From an uncultured Clostridia bacterium (lineage in GTDB: Bacteria; Bacillota; Clostridia; Christensenellales; CAG-138): a stretch of 64,000 bases of DNA. The position numbers and the translations under genes are program-made. Under the pieces are notes generated by a model. That model searched no databases. It was not told the DNA's origin and saw only the letters and a list, made by a program, of their open reading frames with translations. Positions 1 to 7,907 of the stretch are shown one piece after another. Location of the stretch: NCBI GenBank assembly GCA_937915925.1, contig CALGGM010000178.1:1-64000 (forward strand), in the 5' to 3' direction. Position 1 is the first letter of the stretch. Every line of letters starts with the position of its first letter.

Positions 1-3
1 TAT

Positions 4-80
4 CTGGGTGTAGCGCAGTTTGGTAGCGTGCTTGAATGGGGTTCAAGAGGCCGGAAGTTCAAATCTTCTCACCCAGACCA
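4..80 (+). tRNA. tRNA-Pro, anticodon GGG
   Basis: A complete 77-nt cloverleaf. The acceptor arms CTGGGTG (4-10) and CACCCAG (70-76) pair fully, followed by discriminator A77 and an encoded CCA (78-80). The anticodon stem CTTGA/TCAAG encloses the loop ATGGGGT, which places GGG at positions 34-36 and so reads proline CCC/CCT codons. The T-arm has the expected GTTCAAATC loop. Its promoter lies outside the window. A strong terminator follows four bases later. Confidence 0.95.
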
Positions 81-83
81 CCG

Positions 84-121
84 AAAAGTCTCTTTTGCAA
101 ATCGACAAAAGAGACTTTTTT
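84..121 (+). terminator. Rho-independent terminator of tRNA-Pro
   Basis: A 14-bp perfect stem (84-97 with 106-119) with an 8-nt loop and a T-run running out of the 3' arm. It sits directly after the CCA end of the tRNA. Confidence 0.85.
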
Positions 122-148
122 ATTCTGTATTTTTCCGGAGGTTCCGCG

Positions 149-811
149 ATGCCGTCAAATGAAAGAGCAAGTATAAAGAATATGCGAAAGGCGGAATGGA
201 TCTTTTTCGATCTCGGTTCGACGCTGATCGACGAGACGCAGGCGGACCTGCATCGCATTCGCGACATGATCGCGGGAACGGACGTGACGGAGGAGATGTA
301 CCGGAAAAAGCGCCTTGAACGGATCGCGAAGGGGCTGCCCGGAGATCAGGCGGCGATCGCGTTCTTCGGGCTGACCAAGACGCCGTGGCACAGCGAGGAT
401 GAAACGCCGTATGCGGACGCGGAGCCGATCCTTTCGGAACTCAGGCGCCGCGGGTACCGGCTCGGCGTGATCGCAAATCAAAACGCTGGGACGGAGGAGA
501 GGCTGAAGAATTGGGGACTGTTTCCGTTCTTTGACGTCGTTGCCGCGTCCGCGGAATTGGGCGTGGCAAAGCCGGACCCTGCAATCTTTCAATGGGCGCT
601 TTCAAAAGCGAACTGCGAACCCGAAAACGCCGTCATGGTCGGCGATCGGCTCGACAACGACATTGCGCCTGCCAATCGGCTCGGCATGTATACCGTCCGC
701 CTTCTTCGCGGGATCGGCGCGTATCATACGCAGCAGTCGTCGGACGAATACCCTGATGTCGCGATTCATACGCTGTTCGAACTTTACGATCTCATGCGAC
801 GCAATGACTGA
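149..811 (+). CDS. HAD-superfamily hydrolase (variant DxG motif)
   Basis: A 220-residue haloacid-dehalogenase-like hydrolase, probably a cytoplasmic phosphatase of unknown substrate. Motif I is FFDLGSTLID with nucleophile Asp21. The usual second Asp two residues later is Gly23, a variant also known in the YihX-type glucose-1-phosphatases. Motif III lysine lies in VAKPDPAIF and motif IV is GDRLDNDI near the C terminus. The ATG at 149 was chosen because CCGGAGG ends 7 bases upstream; an upstream in-frame extension would run through the tRNA and its terminator. The helical cap is of the short C1 type. It is followed by an apparently separate aminopeptidase gene 87 bp downstream. Confidence 0.8.
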   Translation: MPSNERASIKNMRKAEWIFFDLGSTLIDETQADLHRIRDMIAGTDVTEEMYRKKRLERIAKGLPGDQAAIAFFGLTKTPWHSEDETPYADAEPILSELRRRGYRLGVIANQNAGTEERLKNWGLFPFFDVVAASAELGVAKPDPAIFQWALSKANCEPENAVMVGDRLDNDIAPANRLGMYTVRLLRGIGAYHTQQSSDEYPDVAIHTLFELYDLMRRND

Positions 812-898
812 CAGTATATATTATTTTTCTTCCGAAAAACGGTAGATTCGGGGGAACAATCGTGGTACACTATATGCAAATACAAATGGGAGGCATTT

Positions 899-2284
899 AT
901 GGAACGAACCGTAGCTTGGACGAAGTATGACGAAACCGAACTTGAACGGGTTGAGACCGTCGCAAAGGAATACCGTGCATTTTTGGACGCGGGCAAGACC
1001 GAACGCGAATGCGTGATCGGCGCCATCGCGCGCGCGAAGGCGGCGGGCTATCGCGATCTTAAGTCGATCATTGCAGAAAACGGAACGCTGAAAGCGGGCG
1101 ACCGTGTCTATGCGGACTGCATGGGCAAGGCGATCATGCTCTTCATCATCGGCAAACAGCCGATGGAAAAGGGATTCAACATCATCGGCGCGCATATCGA
1201 TTCTCCGCGCATGGACCTCAAGCAGAACCCGCTGTATGAGGACTCCGGGATCGCGTATCTCGACACGCATTATTACGGCGGTATCAAGAAGTATCAGTGG
1301 GTCACTTTGCCCCTTGCGCTGCACGGCGTCGTCGCGAAAAAGGACGGTTCGCTTGTGAATGTTGTGATCGGTGAAGACGACGACGATCCGGTCGTCGGGA
1401 TCTCGGACCTTTTGATCCATCTTGCGGGCGATCAGATGCAGAAGAAGGCGTCCGTCGCGATCGAGGGCGAGGAGCTGAACGTCATCATCGGCGGCATTCC
1501 GCTGAAGGATGAGGAGAAGGAACCGGTCAAGGCGAACATGCTGAAGATCTTAAAGGATAAGTACGGCATGGAAGAAGAGGACTTCCTCTCCGCGGAGATC
1601 GAGGTCGTTCCGGCGGGCAAGAGCCGTGAGCTCGGTCTGGACCGCAGCATGATCATCGGCTACGGACACGACGACCGCGTCTGCGCGTTCGCGCAGATCA
1701 AGGCGATGCTGGACGTTACGGACACGCCGGAAGCAACCTCCTGCTGCATCCTTGCGGACAAGGAAGAGATCGGCTCCGTCGGCGCGACCGGCATGCACGC
1801 AAAATACTTCGAGAACACGGTTGCCGAGGTCATGAACCTGACCGGCGAGTATACCGAGCTCAAGCTTCGCCGCGCGCTCACGAATGCAAGAATGCTTTCC
1901 TGCGACGTCAGCGCCGGCTTCGACCCGAACTTCGCGGGCGTGTTCGAAAAGAAGAACAGCGCGTTCATCGGACAGGGCGTCTGCTTCAACAAGTACACCG
2001 GCGCGCGCGGCAAGAGCGGTTCGAACGACGCGAACGCCGAATATATGGCGAAGCTTCGCAAGTGGATGGACGACGCGGACGTGCGGTATCAGACCGCGGA
2101 GCTCGGCAAGGTCGACGCGGGCGGCGGCGGAACGATCGCGTACATCTGTGCGGAGTACGGCATGGAAGTCATCGACAGCGGCGTCGCGGTCCTGTCCATG
2201 CATGCGCCGTGGGAGATCATCTCCAAGGCGGACCTGTACGAAGCGTTCAAGGCGTATCGCGCGTTCCTTCTGAATGCGGAATAA
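899..2284 (+). CDS. M18-family aminopeptidase
   Basis: A 461-residue cytosolic zinc aminopeptidase of family M18 (aspartyl aminopeptidase/aminopeptidase I type), which trims N-terminal residues from peptides. The metal and catalytic signatures are all present: His99 in GAHIDSPRMDLK, bridging Asp in HDDRVCAF near 258, Glu289/Glu290 in ADKEEIGSVGATGM, and His435 in SMHAPWEIISKAD. The length matches the family. The start is set by GGGAGG at 888-893, five bases before ATG. It appears monocistronic: a terminator follows 16 bases after the stop. Substrate preference cannot be read from the sequence. Confidence 0.93.
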   Translation: MERTVAWTKYDETELERVETVAKEYRAFLDAGKTERECVIGAIARAKAAGYRDLKSIIAENGTLKAGDRVYADCMGKAIMLFIIGKQPMEKGFNIIGAHIDSPRMDLKQNPLYEDSGIAYLDTHYYGGIKKYQWVTLPLALHGVVAKKDGSLVNVVIGEDDDDPVVGISDLLIHLAGDQMQKKASVAIEGEELNVIIGGIPLKDEEKEPVKANMLKILKDKYGMEEEDFLSAEIEVVPAGKSRELGLDRSMIIGYGHDDRVCAFAQIKAMLDVTDTPEATSCCILADKEEIGSVGATGMHAKYFENTVAEVMNLTGEYTELKLRRALTNARMLSCDVSAGFDPNFAGVFEKKNSAFIGQGVCFNKYTGARGKSGSNDANAEYMAKLRKWMDDADVRYQTAELGKVDAGGGGTIAYICAEYGMEVIDSGVAVLSMHAPWEIISKADLYEAFKAYRAFLLNAE

Positions 2285-2300
2285 TCTCATAAAAAACAAG

Positions 2301-2327
2301 ACCGGGGGAGTGATCCCTCGGTTTTTT
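2301..2327 (+). terminator. Terminator after the M18 aminopeptidase
   Basis: A 9-bp stem ACCGGGGGA/TCCCTCGGT (one G-T pair) with a GTGA loop and six T residues. Confidence 0.85.
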
Positions 2328-2333
2328 GCATGG

Positions 2334-2362
2334 TAGACAATTTGAGAAATATGTTGTATAAT
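2334..2362 (+). promoter_or_regulatory. Sigma-A promoter of the surface operon
   Basis: TAGACA (2334-2339), a 17-bp spacer and a perfect TATAAT (2357-2362), 21 bases before the lipoprotein ATG. It lies directly after the preceding terminator. Confidence 0.75.
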
Positions 2363-2383
2363 AAACCGTTAAAGGAGAAAACC

Positions 2384-4054
2384 ATGCGAAAACTGCTGTG
2401 CCTGTTCCTATGTGTACTGCTGATCGCTTCCGCGGCGATCGGCTGCACGACAAATCAAACGACGGAGGAAGTCGGGAAAGCGACGGTCGAACTGCCCACC
2501 GACGCGATTTCGGTCGCGACGGCGGAGCCTTCCGCTGCGCCTGATTTCGAGGACGTCGTTTCCTTTGATGACGGAACCGACACGCCGATCCCCGAGGCGG
2601 AGCAGACCGACAGCGTCGTTCTGGCGATTTCTTCTCCGACCGATCCCGTAACGCCCGAGCCGGAGCCCGAGCCCGATCCGACGCCGGAACCGACTCCGAC
2701 GCCGGAGCCGGAACCGAATCCCTATGCGGGAATGTGGACGATCGAGGATATGCCGTTTTCACTGGAGCTTCGCGAGGATCTGACGTATCTTGTCTCGATC
2801 GGCGAGGACGAGCGCGAAGGCACGTATTCCTTCTCGACCGCAGCGAATCGGGTCGTTCTGCAGGTCGATGAAACGCACAGCGTCGAAATGCACTATTATG
2901 AAAACGTCGATACGTTCAAGCTTGACAGCTTCAAGCTCGAACGCGACAATCTCGTGTTCTTTACCGAGATCGACACGATCCCGTTCACGTTCCTGAACGA
3001 AAACGACGATCTCAGCGTTTCGGTGCGCGGCGGCGTCGTCACAACGGAAGCGAAGGACGGCAAGCTGATCCAGCAGTTCTGCTTCACGAGAGCCGGACTG
3101 ACCCCGCCCGAAAATTCCAGAGATTGGTTTGACGCATTGGATTCCGGCGATCCGACCGGGAGCTTCAGCGTTTTCAAGTATGACGGCAAGTATACGCTTT
3201 GGACGCGCGATACGGAGGGCAATCCGTATCAGTCGATCGACGTCACGGTCGAGTCCGGCTTCCTCTATCCGATCCGGGCAGAGGGCGTCGATTCCGTTCG
3301 TCAGTCGGTCAGCACGCTTCTGAAAGAAAAGGGAACGACCGTCGATAACGTGAATCGCCTGATCAGCCGCGACGTCGCGGCGGCGGGCATCTATACGAGA
3401 GCCGGCGTCGTCACGGCGGGCGTGTCGCTGATCTCCAACATGGCGAAATTCGGCTACTCGGTCGTGTATCAGGGCAGCGGCTCCTATCAGGCGGCGAGAA
3501 ACTGGGGCGTCAATCCCAAGTGGGGCGAGAAGCTCGAAAAGCCGACGTCCGACGCAAACGGCGTTTATAACTACACCGGCATGCAATGCGTGGCGAGCAT
3601 CGTCTGGGCGTACAAGCAGGCGGGCATGAACCTGAGCTCCGAGGCGAATTCCGCGATCGGCACGCTCGGCGAGCGCGAGCGCTCGCGGGACAACCGGATC
3701 GATTACGATCGCGCGGAGTCCGGCGACATCGTAAAAAGCGGCGGACATTACCTGATGGTCGTCGACCGTCTCGATACGAACCGCGACGGAGTGGACGATT
3801 CGTACCTGACCTATGAAATGTGGGCGCCGCATCTGACGTTTCTGATCCTGTCGTTCCGGCAGGTACACGGGCGCGAGTTCTTCTCCATGGACGCATTCTT
3901 TGACGGGACCGGCAGAAATGCCAGGAAAGCGTTTTACTGGAAAAACACGTTCCGCATTCCGGTGGAGGATATGCCGCCGTATCTGCAGGAAGCGATCCGC
4001 TCCGAGGAGCTGGAACAGAACTATTCCAAACTTTTGACGAAGCTCGGTTTTTGA
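2384..4054 (+). CDS. Lipoprotein with C-terminal cysteine-peptidase-like (NlpC/P60 or CHAP) domain
   Basis: A 556-residue secreted lipoprotein. Residues 1-21 form a signal peptide ending in an AIGC lipobox (Cys21). Residues about 70-115 are a Pro/Glu/Thr-rich spacer typical of wall-spanning linkers. A beta-rich middle region of unknown identity follows. Residues about 380-510 resemble a papain-fold wall hydrolase: Cys402 in TGMQCVASIVWAY and His455 in SGGHYLMVVDR could form the catalytic pair. The substrate, perhaps peptidoglycan peptide, is inferred only. The ATG at 2384 was chosen because AAAGGAG precedes it and it gives a clean signal peptide. An in-frame ATG at 2330, directly behind the terminator T-run, would add 18 residues and spoil the signal. 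It is the first gene of an apparent three-gene surface operon. Confidence 0.7.
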   Translation: MRKLLCLFLCVLLIASAAIGCTTNQTTEEVGKATVELPTDAISVATAEPSAAPDFEDVVSFDDGTDTPIPEAEQTDSVVLAISSPTDPVTPEPEPEPDPTPEPTPTPEPEPNPYAGMWTIEDMPFSLELREDLTYLVSIGEDEREGTYSFSTAANRVVLQVDETHSVEMHYYENVDTFKLDSFKLERDNLVFFTEIDTIPFTFLNENDDLSVSVRGGVVTTEAKDGKLIQQFCFTRAGLTPPENSRDWFDALDSGDPTGSFSVFKYDGKYTLWTRDTEGNPYQSIDVTVESGFLYPIRAEGVDSVRQSVSTLLKEKGTTVDNVNRLISRDVAAAGIYTRAGVVTAGVSLISNMAKFGYSVVYQGSGSYQAARNWGVNPKWGEKLEKPTSDANGVYNYTGMQCVASIVWAYKQAGMNLSSEANSAIGTLGERERSRDNRIDYDRAESGDIVKSGGHYLMVVDRLDTNRDGVDDSYLTYEMWAPHLTFLILSFRQVHGREFFSMDAFFDGTGRNARKAFYWKNTFRIPVEDMPPYLQEAIRSEELEQNYSKLLTKLGF

Positions 4055-4070
4055 GCCGATGAGGTAGGGC

Positions 4071-5600
4071 ATGCAGCGAAAGACACAGAAGGTCGTCGGA
4101 CTGTTTCTTGCGGTCCTGTTTTTGCTCGGCGCGTTCCCGTACGGGGGCGCTGCTGCGGACGGGACTGCGGAAAATCTGTCCGCCAAATGTAAATACGGCG
4201 GCGATTTCACCGTACATGCGGACCGATTGAAGGACGCGGATTTCGATTCGGCGCAGCGCGTCAGCAAGGGTAAGACGCTGACGGTCGCGTGGGACGATTC
4301 CGTGCCGGTGGCGTCCGTGTTTTTGTCCTTTTATTACGCGCCCGTCGCGCATACCGTGTTCCAATACGACGGCGGTGGAAACGTGCTCTCCGAGGAAGCG
4401 GGCGTTCTGCTTTACAACAGTCTTATCGAGGTCCTTCCGGAGACGCGAAAGGTCGGGATCCGCGCCGACGCGGACGACTGCGCGTTCTGCTCGCTGTACG
4501 CCTACGGCGCGGGAACGGTCGAGGACTATCATCCGTTTGCACCGACGGTCGATAAAGCGGATTACATGACCTTTGCGATGCATCCGGACGACGACGTGCT
4601 GTTCCTCGGCGCGATTTATCCGCTGTATGAGGCGGAGCGCGGGCTTTCCGGTATGTCGATGATCATGAGCACCAAGCTTCCTGAGAAGCTGCAACGGCAG
4701 AGGCGGCAGGAGGATCTGAACGGGGCGTGGGTCCTCGGGCTGAAAACGCAGCCGGTGTTCGGCGGATTTCCGGACATTCCCCAAAACTATTACGACAAGT
4801 TTCACCATACGTTCACGGTCGATGACGTGACGCGCTACGCGGTCACGATGATCCGCACGTACCGTCCCGAGGTCGTGATGACGCAGGACCTGAACGGCGA
4901 GTACGGACATTGGCAGCATAAGGTCCTTGCGCAGGGCGTGCTCGAAGCGATCCCGCTTGCCGCCGACCCGAGCTATCAGCCGAAGGGGTACCCGACGACC
5001 GAGCCGTGGGAGGTCAAAAAGCTGTATATCCATCTTTACGTCGAGAACAGGCTGACGCTCGACGTCAACCGCCCGATCGCGGAGTTGAACGGCATGTCCG
5101 CGTTCGAAGCGGCGCAGACGGCGTTCCTGTGCCATCCGTCGCAAACGAAAAAGAACAACCATCATGTGTCCACCACGGAATACAGCATTGCGGAGTTTGG
5201 GCTTGCGTATACGACGGTCGGCGAGGACACGCCGGGCGTCAACGATATGTTCGAGCATGTCGACCCCGCCTCGCTGTCCGCAGGCGTAACGGCGGCAACG
5301 CCGGAGCCGACCGAGGTCCCGACGCCCGAGCCCACCGAAGCGCCGATGCCGGAGCCGACCGACACGCCGATCCCGGTTACGGAAGCGCCGAAGACGGAAA
5401 TGCCGATCGAGGAGGAGACGCCCGTTCCCGTGCCGACGGAAACCGAGGCGCCGACGCCCGCGCCGACTGCGGAGCCGGAGCCGCCCGTGCCGGTTGAGAA
5501 CGATTCGTCGGTTACGACCCTGCTGCTCATCGGCGGCGGGCTGATCGTTCTTCTGCTCGCGCTGCTTGCCGTGCTTTTGATCGTCAGAAAGAGGAGGTAG
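4071..5600 (+). CDS. Exported PIG-L/LmbE-family deacetylase, membrane-anchored
   Basis: A 509-residue exported protein with an N-terminal signal peptide. It contains a zinc-dependent PIG-L (LmbE) N-acetyl-sugar deacetylase signature: HPDDD at residues 171-175, equivalent to the AHPDDE motif, and a second metal-site motif NGEYGHWQH with His280 and His283. Residues about 405-475 are a Pro/Glu/Thr repeat-like linker, followed by a hydrophobic segment and terminal RKRR. This is a stop-transfer anchor, not an LPXTG sortase signal. The enzyme would therefore face the wall side. Substrate is unknown; a wall or extracellular amino sugar is plausible. It starts 16 bases after the lipoprotein stop with a GAGGTAGGG ribosome binding site, and ends 5 bases before the next gene. 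Confidence 0.75.
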   Translation: MQRKTQKVVGLFLAVLFLLGAFPYGGAAADGTAENLSAKCKYGGDFTVHADRLKDADFDSAQRVSKGKTLTVAWDDSVPVASVFLSFYYAPVAHTVFQYDGGGNVLSEEAGVLLYNSLIEVLPETRKVGIRADADDCAFCSLYAYGAGTVEDYHPFAPTVDKADYMTFAMHPDDDVLFLGAIYPLYEAERGLSGMSMIMSTKLPEKLQRQRRQEDLNGAWVLGLKTQPVFGGFPDIPQNYYDKFHHTFTVDDVTRYAVTMIRTYRPEVVMTQDLNGEYGHWQHKVLAQGVLEAIPLAADPSYQPKGYPTTEPWEVKKLYIHLYVENRLTLDVNRPIAELNGMSAFEAAQTAFLCHPSQTKKNNHHVSTTEYSIAEFGLAYTTVGEDTPGVNDMFEHVDPASLSAGVTAATPEPTEVPTPEPTEAPMPEPTDTPIPVTEAPKTEMPIEEETPVPVPTETEAPTPAPTAEPEPPVPVENDSSVTTLLLIGGGLIVLLLALLAVLLIVRKRR

Positions 5601-5605
5601 ATCGC

Positions 5606-7333
5606 ATGAAACGACTGGCAATGCTTTGCGCCGTGCTTTTGCTCGGTATTCTGATCGGCTGTTCATTCCAAGAGACGCCTGCCGTCAGCGCGATGGAAGC
5701 GCCGACCGCGCCCGCGCAGACGGAGGAGACCGTCGCTTCGCCGTCGGAACCGGAGACGGACGTCGTTACCGTGCCGGTCACTGAGTTGACCGTTACCTCC
5801 GAAGAAGAAATTTCCGATCTTGATGCCCTTGCAAAGATGACGTCCCTGCGGCTGTTGGATCTGACCGCGCTTCCGTACACGCCTTTCTCCGAGATCGAAG
5901 CGATCGCGTTGAAACTGCCGGATTGCGAGATCGTCTGGAATCAGATGCTGACGGACGGGATCTTTCGAAGCGACGCTACGGCGCTGACGCTTCCGAATGC
6001 CACCGCGGAGGATGTTGCATTGCTTCCTGCATTCTCGCGCCTGCAGTCTGTGGACGCGTCGGGCAGCACCGCATACGAAGCGCTGTATGCGTTTGCGAGT
6101 GCGCATCCCGGGATCAACGTGCATTATACGCTGACGCTCGGCAATAACACGGTCGACGAAACCGCGGAATCGGTTCTTGTGCCGAGCGGCACGAACGCGG
6201 CGGAGGTCACGCGCGCGCTTACGGCGTTTCCGAACGTCAGGGAAGCCGACCTTCGGGAAAGCGGCTGGACGGATGCAGAGACCGAAGCCTTTGCAAATAC
6301 GTTCCCCAATATGCTCGTGCATCGGACCGTGCATATCGGTGATCTGTCCTTTGACAGCGACGCGCAGATGCTCGATCTGAGATCGCTTACCGGCATTTCG
6401 GCGGACCGCCTGATCGAAGCGCTGTCTGCGTTCCCGGCGGTTCAGACGGTCGCGCTGCCCGAAGCATGGGACGAAGCAGACGCACAGAAGCTGCAGACCG
6501 CATATCCGGACGTTGCGGTCGTCGGACCGGTCGAGGCGTTCGGACAGACCTTCGACGGAGGGGCAGAGGAGATCGATCTTTCGAAGATCAAGATCGATTC
6601 CGTAGAGGATGCAGAGGCGCTGATCGCAAAGCTTCCGTTCCTGAAGAAAGCGGTCATGTGCGAATGCGGACTGACGAATGAACAGATGGAAACGCTTCGA
6701 GACGCGCATCCGGACGTAAAGTTTGTGTGGACGATCGTGATCGGCAAGCGTAAGCTTCGCACGGACGCGATCGGATTTTCCACAAAGAACCCGTCGAAGT
6801 ATACGAACCCGAATTCGTCCGCGGCATACAACGAATCCGTGCGCAAGGCGGTTCGCCTGAATGAGGGCGATATCGAAGCGCTGAAATACTGTACGGATCT
6901 TGAAGCGCTCGATCTCGGACACAACTATCTGACGAATAACGATCTTACGGTCATTTCCGGATTGACCAAGCTGAAGGTTTTGATCCTTGCGGATAATAAG
7001 ATCACCGACATTTCCGTGCTGACGACGCTCAAGGATCTCGAATACATCGAGCTGTTCATGAACCGGATCCCGGATCTGTCGCCGTTGACGGAGATGCCTT
7101 CTCTGGTCGACGTCAACGTGTGCAACACGGGCGTGTCGGATCTGACGCCGCTGTTCTCTCTGACCGGCGTGAAGCGTCTGTGGTACGCGATGAATCCGTT
7201 CTCACGCGAGCAGGCGGCTGCGGTCAAGGAAGCGCTTCCGGACTGCCTGTGCAATTACACGACCAAGGACGAGACGGCGGAGGGCTGGCGCGAGGACCCG
7301 AGATATCAATGGATGCGCGCCTACTTCAATTGA
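5606..7333 (+). CDS. Leucine-rich-repeat lipoprotein
   Basis: A 575-residue lipoprotein with a signal peptide ending LIGC (Cys19). The N-terminal two thirds contain degenerate repeats built around (L/V)-P-D-x-x-(I/V) followed by short beta strands, for example AYPDVAVVGP and AHPDVKFVW. The C-terminal part (about residues 425-550) has clear internalin-like 22-residue repeats such as LEALDLGHNYLTNNDL and LKVLILADNKITDISVL. It is probably a surface binding or adhesion protein; the ligand is unknown. AGGAGG lies 11 bases before ATG. It is the last gene of the operon with the PIG-L protein 5 bases upstream. Confidence 0.8.
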   Translation: MKRLAMLCAVLLLGILIGCSFQETPAVSAMEAPTAPAQTEETVASPSEPETDVVTVPVTELTVTSEEEISDLDALAKMTSLRLLDLTALPYTPFSEIEAIALKLPDCEIVWNQMLTDGIFRSDATALTLPNATAEDVALLPAFSRLQSVDASGSTAYEALYAFASAHPGINVHYTLTLGNNTVDETAESVLVPSGTNAAEVTRALTAFPNVREADLRESGWTDAETEAFANTFPNMLVHRTVHIGDLSFDSDAQMLDLRSLTGISADRLIEALSAFPAVQTVALPEAWDEADAQKLQTAYPDVAVVGPVEAFGQTFDGGAEEIDLSKIKIDSVEDAEALIAKLPFLKKAVMCECGLTNEQMETLRDAHPDVKFVWTIVIGKRKLRTDAIGFSTKNPSKYTNPNSSAAYNESVRKAVRLNEGDIEALKYCTDLEALDLGHNYLTNNDLTVISGLTKLKVLILADNKITDISVLTTLKDLEYIELFMNRIPDLSPLTEMPSLVDVNVCNTGVSDLTPLFSLTGVKRLWYAMNPFSREQAAAVKEALPDCLCNYTTKDETAEGWREDPRYQWMRAYFN

Positions 7334-7344
7334 CGGAAACGGTC

Positions 7345-7373
7345 TTGCAAGACAGGCCGGAATGCGATATAAT
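7345..7373 (+). promoter_or_regulatory. Promoter of the small P-loop gene
   Basis: TTGCAA (7345-7350), 17-bp spacer, TATAAT (7368-7373), located 30 bases before the TTG start. Confidence 0.7.
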
Positions 7374-7403
7374 ATACATACAATACAAAACGGAGGTGCT
7401 GAA

Positions 7404-7814
7404 TTGATTCAACTCATTTTCGGTGAAAAAGGGTCCGGAAAGACCAAGAAGATCCTGGAGATCGCAAATCTTGCTGCGGAACAGGCAAAAGGCAGTGTGG
7501 TATTTATCGATGAAGACGAGAGATATATGTATGATCTCAATCTGTCCGTTCGTTTCATCAATGCGACGGAATATGCGCTCTCCGGTCCGAAAATGTTTTA
7601 CGGCTTCCTGTGCGGGATCGCGGCGTCGGATCATGACCTTGAATGCGTGGTGATCGACAGCTTCATGCACCTTGTACAGCATGATCTCAATTCGCTTGAG
7701 GAGATGTTCCGGCAGATGGAGACCTTCTCGGATCAGCACGGGATCCGTCTGGTACTGTCTCTTTCGTGCGCGCCGGATCAGCTTCCCGATTTTCTGAAAG
7801 CGTATTCGGCATAA
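7404..7814 (+). CDS. Small P-loop ATP-binding protein of unknown function
   Basis: A 136-residue cytoplasmic protein with a Walker A motif GEKGSGKT at residues 6-13 and a plausible Walker B strand LECVVIDSF near residue 76. It is much shorter than most P-loop ATPases and has no other recognisable domain. The start is a TTG at 7404, supported by CGGAGGT six bases upstream; the in-frame ATG at 7362 overlaps the -10 box and is unlikely. It has its own promoter and is followed by a hairpin. I do not recognise the family beyond the nucleotide-binding fold, and the neighbours do not suggest a role. Confidence 0.6.
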   Translation: MIQLIFGEKGSGKTKKILEIANLAAEQAKGSVVFIDEDERYMYDLNLSVRFINATEYALSGPKMFYGFLCGIAASDHDLECVVIDSFMHLVQHDLNSLEEMFRQMETFSDQHGIRLVLSLSCAPDQLPDFLKAYSA

Positions 7815-7842
7815 GGACTGTCTGTTTATCGGCTGTTTCGGA

Positions 7843-7880
7843 GCTGTGAAACGACCCGTGAGGCTTTTCACAGCCCTTTC
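7843..7880 (+). terminator. Weak terminator-like hairpin
   Basis: GCTGTGAAA (7843-7851) pairs with TTTCACAGC (7866-7874) around a 14-nt loop, followed by the T-rich CCTTTCTGTTTC. It could end the P-loop gene transcript; the T-run is interrupted. Confidence 0.45.
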
Positions 7881-7907
7881 TGTTTCATGGACAAAGGGAA
7901 AACGACT

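Noticed and set aside
1..121. tRNA-Pro 3' end as an integration site
   Set aside because: No duplicated tRNA end and no integrase or foreign-looking genes were found downstream.
2655..2725. Apparent tandem repeat of CCGGAGCC-like units
   Set aside because: It is the Pro/Glu/Thr linker of the lipoprotein, low-complexity coding sequence and not a CRISPR or minisatellite.
3510..5666. A 718-codon Arg-rich antisense frame under the surface operon
   Set aside because: Shadow of the P/E/T-rich and PIG-L coding sequence on the other strand.
7887..7907. ATG 7887 as the start of the S41 protease
   Set aside because: No ribosome binding site; ATG 7908 has AAAGGG at suitable distance. It would, however, resemble the hairpin-start genes, so it is kept as an alternative.
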